A stretch of 9,836 bases of DNA. Origin: JAEUMD01 sp050250815 (GTDB taxonomy: Bacteria; Pseudomonadota; Alphaproteobacteria; Rhizobiales; Hyphomicrobiaceae). Under the pieces are notes generated by a model. That model was not told the origin of the DNA. It searched no databases and worked only from the letters and a program-made list of their open reading frames with translations. Numbering within the stretch: position 1 is the stretch's first letter; each line of letters starts with the position of its first letter. The stretch is taken from contig JBFWNY010000064.1 in NCBI GenBank assembly GCA_050250815.1, forward strand, positions 1 to 9,836, given 5' to 3'. A program made the translations under genes and the position numbers. This document shows positions 1 through 3,785 of this stretch, in pieces.

Positions 1-94
1 CGCCGCCGCCGCCAGCGTGACCGTCCCGGCTCAGGCCGCCGACACGCTGGGCGGGAAGAGTGTCCACGAGCGACTGACCGAGCAGGGCTCGTAA
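1..94 (+). CDS. Small secreted peptide, copy 1 (5' end outside the window)
   Basis: The frame that starts at base 2 reads 30 residues and ends at TAA (92-94). It is the 3' part of a gene whose start lies off the left edge. Aligned with the copy at 143, the full product would be 42 residues. The visible part has the end of an Ala-rich hydrophobic signal-peptide core, then PAQA followed by AD, a typical signal peptidase I site. Cleavage would release an 18-residue peptide, ADTLGGKSVHERLTEQGS. That is hydrophilic, contains no cysteine and has both acidic and basic residues. I recognise no family. The almost identical copy 177 bp downstream supports a real gene over a chance ORF, but the function is unknown. 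The protein is inferred to be exported to the periplasm or outside the cell. Confidence 0.5.
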   Translation, partial: AAAASVTVPAQAADTLGGKSVHERLTEQGS

Positions 95-128
95 CCCAAC
101 CAGCCTGATGGGCTCGCAACAGAAAGAT

Positions 129-134
129 GAGGAG
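129..134 (+). promoter_or_regulatory. Shine-Dalgarno GAGGAG for the second peptide gene
   Basis: GAGGAG lies 8 nt before the ATG at 143. It is a strong site and sets the start of the second peptide copy. It sits in the 48 nt spacer after the copy-1 stop, so the two copies could share one transcript. Confidence 0.7.
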
Positions 135-142
135 CACTTGCC

Positions 143-484
143 ATGAAGACCTTCGTACTCGCCGCCCTGTTGAGCATCGCCGCCGCCGCTAGCGTGACCG
201 TCCCGGCTCAGGCCGCCGACACGCTGGGCGGGAAGAGTGTCCACGAGCGACTGCCCGAGCAGGGCACTCACCCGACCCGGCGCCGACCGCACCCAACCGG
301 TCGTCGCCCCCCACTGCCGCTCCCCGAGCGACCTGATGACCATGAGCAGAACAATCTAACCGCTTCATCAACCGCAAAAAATTCAGGAGATGACCATGAC
401 CAGCCTGATCAAGATCGCCACCCTCGCGCTCGCTCTGGCAGCCGGAGCAGCCGGCTCCGCGCAGGCCGACCCGCTGCTCGCTGA
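143..484 (+). CDS. Small secreted peptide, copy 2, extended by stop-codon loss
   Basis: The ATG has a good ribosome site 8 nt upstream. Residues 1-24 form a signal peptide: MKT, a hydrophobic core, then AQA before residue 25. Residues 25-41 nearly repeat the mature part of copy 1 (PEQG in place of TEQG). Where copy 1 stops, this copy reads His, because TAA aligns with CAC. Translation then continues for about 70 residues of Pro/Arg/His/Ser-rich sequence with no domain, to TGA at 482-484. That tail overlaps, in another frame, the peptide gene at 396, and it looks like accidental readthrough. A frame change after the conserved part would give a shorter Pro/Ala-rich tail ending at TGA 334-336. 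It is either a decaying duplicate or an elongated variant; the start and signal peptide are well supported, the C-terminus is not. Confidence 0.45.
   Translation: MKTFVLAALLSIAAAASVTVPAQAADTLGGKSVHERLPEQGTHPTRRRPHPTGRRPPLPLPERPDDHEQNNLTASSTAKNSGDDHDQPDQDRHPRARSGSRSSRLRAGRPAAR
385..389 (+). promoter_or_regulatory. Shine-Dalgarno AGGAG that picks the start at 396
   Basis: AGGAG ends 6 nt before the ATG at 396. A second ATG at 390 in the same frame directly abuts the motif and is too close to be used. The site therefore favours the 396 start for the 48-residue peptide. Confidence 0.65.
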
Positions 485-542
485 CCTCGCTGCCAAGGGC
501 CAGATCGTGACGACCGCCGGCATCGGCGGCGGCAATCACTGA
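396..542 (+). CDS. Small secreted peptide, 48 residues, second type
   Basis: This short ORF has its own AGGAG ribosome site and stops at TGA 540-542, just before a GC-rich hairpin. The product begins MTSLIKIATL. It has an Ala/Leu-rich hydrophobic core and an AQA motif at residues 22-24, so the predicted signal peptide is 24 residues, the same as in the neighbouring peptide. The mature part is 24 residues. It begins DPLLADLAAKG, continues with a short hydrophobic stretch and ends GIGGGNH. It has no cysteine. It shares no clear sequence with the mature part of the upstream copies, but has the same architecture: tiny, exported, with Asp at or next to the new N-terminus. I do not recognise a family. 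A secreted signal, a bacteriocin-like peptide or an envelope peptide are all possible and none is shown. Confidence 0.6.
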   Translation: MTSLIKIATLALALAAGAAGSAQADPLLADLAAKGQIVTTAGIGGGNH

Positions 543-549
543 GCCCAGC

Positions 550-592
550 GCCGTCCCTCCTGCCCGCTCCCTCCCCCCCCGGGAGGGACGGC
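550..592 (+). terminator. GC-rich hairpin after the peptide cluster
   Basis: The arms GCCGTCCCTCC (550-560) and GGAGGGACGGC (582-592) are perfectly complementary over 11 bp. The 21-nt loop contains a run of eight C. It starts 8 nt after the peptide stop codon, where a terminator is expected. Only TTT follows at 596-598, so the U-tract is weak and this may be an imperfect terminator or an RNA-stabilising stem. Confidence 0.55.
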
Positions 593-600
593 CGCTTTGC

Positions 601-651
601 CGGTTCGGAACCGTTTCGCCGCTGCTAGCAGTCTTTATGACGTGCTGCTAG
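601..651. repeat. Small palindromes and direct repeats upstream of usg
   Basis: Three elements lie within 51 bp. CGGTTC-G-GAACCG (601-613) is an inverted repeat. CTGCTAGCAG (622-631) is a perfect 10 bp palindrome. GCTGCTAG occurs twice (621-628 and 644-651), 23 bp apart, about two helical turns. The arrangement would suit a dimeric regulator upstream of usg, but no matching regulator gene is visible. The rest of the gap (652-774) holds no ORF I trust and no convincing promoter. Confidence 0.35.
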
Positions 652-764
652 AGCATTGTGCCGCAACGCTTTTTTCTAGAACTCCGTAATGATTCGTCGC
701 TACCATCGGCTGGCTGAACCAATAAGAAAGTCAGGAGACGCCTGCCAACCACGCCTACCCGAAC

Positions 765-769
765 GGGAG
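765..769 (+). promoter_or_regulatory. Shine-Dalgarno GGGAG for usg
   Basis: GGGAG ends 5 nt before the ATG at 775 and supports that start. A second AGGAG at 733-737 is too far from any useful in-frame start and has no gene I would assign to it. Confidence 0.7.
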
Positions 770-774
770 ACACC

Positions 775-1044
775 ATGGCTCGCGACGACTTCACAGACAT
801 GCTGCAGGGGTACAGCCTGACGACGGCCGAGATCCTTTACCGGCTGCCCGATCATCCCGCGCTGCTACAGAGCTACATCTGGCAGGAGTACGACCTGCAC
901 CCGCGCTTTCCCCGCCTGCGCAAGTTTCTCGACTTCTGGGAAGCACATCTGGAAGGGCCGCTGTTCAAGGTGACCGTCAGCCACCGCAAGCTGATCGGGG
1001 CGGCAGAATTCAGAATCGCGACGGCCCGCTACGCCCTCAACTGA
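775..1044 (+). CDS. usg: Usg family protein
   Basis: The product is 89 residues, the normal size for the Usg-like family (Pfam PF06233), which is widespread in alphaproteobacteria. Family features visible in order are GYSLTTAEILYR (12-23), PDHPALLQSY (25-34), IWQEYDLHPRFP (35-46), a KFLDFW helix (50-55) and LEGPL (59-63) before a short C-terminal part. There is no signal peptide or membrane segment, so it should be cytoplasmic. The name comes from the gene next to the trp genes in Caulobacter; its biochemical role is not established. No trp gene is present here: the next gene is the convergent DUF1285 gene, 38 bp away. The start is supported by GGGAG at 765. Family assignment is firm; function is not known. 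Confidence 0.9.
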   Translation: MARDDFTDMLQGYSLTTAEILYRLPDHPALLQSYIWQEYDLHPRFPRLRKFLDFWEAHLEGPLFKVTVSHRKLIGAAEFRIATARYALN

Positions 1045-1082
1045 GCAATCCCCGCCCTGATCGCAATCCGTGGCCAAGCTTT

Positions 1083-1658
1083 CTACGCTGCCGGATCGCT
1101 ATCATGAACGTGGAAAAATACGCCGTCGCTCCATAGGCCGGCGCCGCTCGCGTGCTCTTCGTCGAGTCGCTGGGCCAGTTCCCAGGCGACGGCGCGCGTG
1201 GCTAACGCCTCCAGTCGTCCGCGCACGAGCACATAGGGCTTGAAGCCTTCGCCGGCGCCGTCGCGGGCGAAGCGCAGCGGATGCGCGCGCCCCACGCGAA
1301 CAACGTCGTCGACATTGGTGCGCAGCACGATGCTCTGGTCACGTCCTGCACCCGACATCTCCACCTCGACGGCGAGAAACGGCGCATCGGCTACGGCGAC
1401 ATCCACCTTCTCGACCGGCGTCACCAGATAGTGTCGGCCGTCCTCATCCCGTCGCAGAACGCTGGCGAACAGTTTGACGAGCGCCGGCCGTTGTATCGCG
1501 CTGCCGCGGTAGAGCCATGTTCCGTCGGCGAGAATGCTAAGCCCGATGTCCCCGCAGTAAGCCGGGTTCCAGCGCTCGACCGGAGGGAATTTCCGCTGAG
1601 CCTGTTCCAGCGACCTGAGCAGCGGCCCCAAACCACCCGGCATTTCGGCTTCCGTCAC
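1083..1658 (-). CDS. DUF1285 domain protein
   Basis: The 191-residue product is full length for DUF1285. Recognisable parts are PPVERWNPAYCGDI (25-38), DGTWLYRGSAIQRPALVKLF (45-64), a VLRRD turn (67-71) and YLVTPVEKV (77-85), followed by an acidic beta-rich middle, an RTNVDD segment, PYVLVRG and a C-terminal GLWSDGVFF motif. It is soluble, with no signal peptide. Structures of relatives have been solved by structural genomics, but the role is unknown. The start used is GTG (1656-1658); ATG at 1641-1643, codon 6, is an alternative, and neither has a strong ribosome site. The gene is transcribed away from the MoxR operon across a 146 bp gap. From memory, DUF1285 genes often sit beside such operons in alphaproteobacteria, which suggests a functional link, not a proven one. 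Confidence 0.85.
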   Translation of the reverse strand: MTEAEMPGGLGPLLRSLEQAQRKFPPVERWNPAYCGDIGLSILADGTWLYRGSAIQRPALVKLFASVLRRDEDGRHYLVTPVEKVDVAVADAPFLAVEVEMSGAGRDQSIVLRTNVDDVVRVGRAHPLRFARDGAGEGFKPYVLVRGRLEALATRAVAWELAQRLDEEHASGAGLWSDGVFFHVHDSDPAA

Positions 1659-1734
1659 GCTCGCGCCCCAGGCTCTCGATCACGCAACCTTTTACTTGGT
1701 TACGGAGTGTTCACTTGACCCGGGCGATGGGGGT

Positions 1735-1769
1735 GGGGATCGTCCCCCGTCTCATCCGACCGACCGGTC
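1735..1769. repeat. Inverted repeats in the DUF1285-moxR divergent region
   Basis: GGGGA-TCG-TCCCC (1735-1747) can form a 5 bp stem. GACCGGTC (1762-1769) is a perfect 8 bp palindrome directly upstream of the proposed moxR promoter. They lie between two divergent genes, where an operator would be expected. Both are short and chance is likely in GC-rich DNA. Confidence 0.25.
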
Positions 1770-1770
1770 C

Positions 1771-1798
1771 TTCAAGACAGACCCAACTGGGCTATAGT
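1771..1798 (+). promoter_or_regulatory. Candidate promoter of the moxR operon
   Basis: A good -10 box TATAGT (1793-1798, preceded by GC) has a weak -35 match TTCAAG (1771-1776) at a 16-nt spacing. The -10 end is 6 nt before the ATG at 1805, so the expected transcription start falls on or next to the start codon. No Shine-Dalgarno sequence lies between them. Together these suggest a leaderless mRNA. The -10 is convincing, the -35 is not. Confidence 0.45.
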
Positions 1799-1804
1799 CA
1801 CCCC

Positions 1805-2803
1805 ATGACAACACTGACGCAGACGGACGACAACATCGTTCCCAAGATCGAGGCCGCAGCCGAACGTGTCCAGAAGGCGCATCGTGCCGCAGGAAGCGTG
1901 ATCTACGGTCAGGACGAGGTCATACAGCGAGCCCTGATCACCATTCTCGCCGGCGGACATGCGCTGCTTATCGGCGTGCCCGGCCTCGCCAAGACGCTGC
2001 TTGTCGAAACGCTCGGCACCGTCCTGGGGCTGGATGCAAAGCGCATCCAGTTTACGCCGGACCTCATGCCGTCCGACATCATCGGCGCGGAGGTCCTCGA
2101 GGATGCACCCGGACAACGGCGCTCGTTCCGTTTCATCAAGGGGCCGATCTTCACGCAGCTTCTGATGGCCGACGAGATCAACCGCGCCAGCCCCAAGACC
2201 CAGTCGGCATTGCTGCAGGCCATGCAGGAGCATCACGTCACAGTCGCTGGTCAGCGCCACGACGTGCCGCATCCATTCCATGTGCTCGCAACGCAGAACC
2301 CGCTGGAGCAGGAGGGTACCTATCCTCTGCCAGAGGCGCAGCTCGACCGCTTCCTGCTGCAGATCGACGTCACCTATCCCGATGTCGTCGCAGAGCGGCG
2401 CATGCTCTATGCGACGACGGGCAGCGAGCAGACGCGCGTTGAGCATGTGCTGACGGCAAGCGAGCTGCAGCAGATCCAGCGTCTCGTGCGCCAGCTGCCT
2501 GTGCCCGACAAGGTTGTCGAGGCGATCCTCGCGCTCGTGCGGTCGGCGCGTCCCGACACGGGCGCCAATGCCGATGCGGATCGCTACATTGCCTGGGGCC
2601 CCGGTCCGCGCGCCAGCCAGGCGCTGATGCTGTGCTGCCGCGCCCGCGCGCTTGCCGATGGCAGGCTGGCGCCATCGGTCGACGACGTGATTGCGCTCGC
2701 CGAGCCGGTGCTCAAGCACAGGATGGCCCTGTCGTTCGCCGCACGTGCCGAGGGCCAGGAGCTCAGCGCTATCATCGCGCGCCTTACGCAGCAGCTGGAG
2801 TAG
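1805..2803 (+). CDS. MoxR family AAA+ ATPase
   Basis: The 332-residue product is a typical MoxR-type AAA+ ATPase. Walker A is GVPGLAKT (57-64). Walker B is LLMADE with D123-E124, followed by INRASPKTQSALLQAMQE. Sensor 1 is in VLATQNP (160-166, N165). The EGTYPLPEAQLDRF stretch follows, with R182 in the arginine-finger region, then the C-terminal lid domain. MoxR ATPases are chaperone-like machines that usually work with vWA-domain proteins to mature or insert cofactors into target complexes. Here the partners are the three genes that follow. The family N-terminus (IEAAAERVQKAH) begins about residue 15, so the ATG at 1805 fits; a TTG at 1715 in frame would add 30 residues unlike the family. 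The protein is soluble. Its substrate is unknown. Confidence 0.93.
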   Translation: MTTLTQTDDNIVPKIEAAAERVQKAHRAAGSVIYGQDEVIQRALITILAGGHALLIGVPGLAKTLLVETLGTVLGLDAKRIQFTPDLMPSDIIGAEVLEDAPGQRRSFRFIKGPIFTQLLMADEINRASPKTQSALLQAMQEHHVTVAGQRHDVPHPFHVLATQNPLEQEGTYPLPEAQLDRFLLQIDVTYPDVVAERRMLYATTGSEQTRVEHVLTASELQQIQRLVRQLPVPDKVVEAILALVRSARPDTGANADADRYIAWGPGPRASQALMLCCRARALADGRLAPSVDDVIALAEPVLKHRMALSFAARAEGQELSAIIARLTQQLE

Positions 2804-2810
2804 ACCGTCG

Positions 2811-3785
2811 ATGACGGCGGCCGCCAAGGGCCAGTCGAGCGATCACACCAAGGTCGGGGCGGAGATGTTCGCCCGCGAGCTGGAGGCGCATGGCCTCGCC
2901 GACCGGCTTCCAGACCTCGTGCTCGAAGCCAAGCGCATCGCCGCCACCGTCGCCCACGGCATCCATGGTCGGCGACGTGCCGGACCCGGCGAGACGTTCT
3001 GGCAGTTCCGCCAGCTGCAGAGTACCGACGACGTGCAGCTTATCGACTGGCGGCGCTCGGCCAGCTCCGACCACCTCTACGTGCGCGAACGCGAATGGGA
3101 AGCCGCGCATACCATGTGGCTGTGGCCGGACCTTTCGCCATCCATGCGGTTTCAGAGCACGCTGGCGCCCGCGAGCAAGATTACGCGCGCCGTTGTACTC
3201 ATGCTCGCAGCGGCCGAGCTGCTGGTACGCGGCGGCGAGCGCGTGGCCCTGCTCGGCCTGACACCGCCGACCGCGAGCCGCCGTGCCTCGGTCAAGCTTG
3301 CCGAGGCGCTGGCCCAGCATGTCGACAGCCCGATCCTGACAGAGAGTCTGCCACCCAAGGCACGCATTGCGCGCTTCTCCGGCACAATCCTTCTCTCCGA
3401 CTTCCTCGATCCGCTCGATGACATCCGCGAGCGCCTGGAGCGCCTGTCGGGAGAAGGCGTCAACGGCCATCTCGTGCAGGTGCTGGACCCTGCCGAGGAG
3501 ACTCTGCCCTACACCGGGCGCACGGAGTTCCTGTCGCCGGAGGGCGGCGCGCATTGGATCGCCGATCGCGCCGAAAGCCTGCGGGCCGCCTACCGGGAGC
3601 GGCTCGAAGCCCATCGGGCCGGACTGATGCGCATAGCCGAGCGGCTCGGCTGGACGTTCCTCGTCCACCACACCGACCGTCCAGCCTCAGAGCCGCTGCT
3701 GACCCTGATCATGCGCCTGGGCGCTGGCGGCTACCGCTGGGCGGGTCCGGCCGCCGGCAATGCGACACAGGGAGGACGCCCATGA
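2811..3785 (+). CDS. DUF58 domain protein
   Basis: The ATG at 2811 lies 7 nt after the moxR stop, with GGAG at 2797-2800 upstream, and gives a 324-residue product. The DUF58 signature is clear: GIHGRRRAGPGETF (50-63), then FRQLQSTDDVQLIDWRRSA (66-84) and YVREREWE. It continues into a vWA-like fold with an intact metal-binding DxSxS motif, DLSPS (107-111). DUF58 proteins are regular partners of MoxR ATPases and probably link the ATPase to membrane vWA proteins. Many DUF58 proteins begin with two membrane helices; this one has none and should be cytoplasmic. It contains no cysteine. Its TGA overlaps the next ATG as ATGA, which indicates translational coupling. An in-frame extension upstream to 2691 lies inside moxR and is not used. 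Confidence 0.92.
   Translation: MTAAAKGQSSDHTKVGAEMFARELEAHGLADRLPDLVLEAKRIAATVAHGIHGRRRAGPGETFWQFRQLQSTDDVQLIDWRRSASSDHLYVREREWEAAHTMWLWPDLSPSMRFQSTLAPASKITRAVVLMLAAAELLVRGGERVALLGLTPPTASRRASVKLAEALAQHVDSPILTESLPPKARIARFSGTILLSDFLDPLDDIRERLERLSGEGVNGHLVQVLDPAEETLPYTGRTEFLSPEGGAHWIADRAESLRAAYRERLEAHRAGLMRIAERLGWTFLVHHTDRPASEPLLTLIMRLGAGGYRWAGPAAGNATQGGRP

Larger units (their letters stand above)
1..265 (+). repeat. Tandem duplication, 177 bp period (1-88 and 178-265)
   Basis: Bases 1-88 and 178-265 match at 86 of 88 positions. The differences are C13/T190, which is synonymous (Ala), and A77/C254, which changes Thr to Pro. Similarity fades immediately after, and the copy-1 stop TAA (92-94) aligns with CAC (269-271). 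The unit covers the signal peptide and mature region of the small peptide gene. The left copy continues outside the window, so the true length of the repeat is unknown. High identity at third positions suggests a recent duplication. Confidence 0.9.

Noticed and set aside
189..539. 116-residue minus-strand ORF over the peptide cluster
   Set aside because: Arg/Gly-rich with no fold, antisense to two signal peptides with ribosome sites; explained by GC-rich codon bias.
607..632. GGAAC at 607-611 as an EcfG-type stress promoter
   Set aside because: No CGTT-like -10 element lies at the required 16-18 nt spacing.
689..774. Short ORF from an ATG at 689 running into usg out of frame
   Set aside because: No ribosome site, no recognisable protein feature, and it would overlap usg in another frame.
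1715..1804. TTG start at 1715 extending MoxR by 30 residues
   Set aside because: The extra residues do not look like the MoxR N-terminus, the codon is weak, and the good -10 box at 1793 would lie inside the coding sequence.
2691..2810. Upstream in-frame extension of the DUF58 gene
   Set aside because: It overlaps the end of moxR by over 100 bp and adds an Arg/Ser-rich stretch typical of a shadow frame; the ATG at 2811 fits the operon.
1772..2827. 351-residue minus-strand ORF
   Set aside because: Fully antisense to moxR, which has all AAA+ motifs; no family resemblance.
3554..3781. 76-residue upstream extension of the DUF4159 gene
   Set aside because: It lies inside the DUF58 gene, and the BatA-type N-terminus starts exactly at the ATG at 3782 with a good ribosome site.
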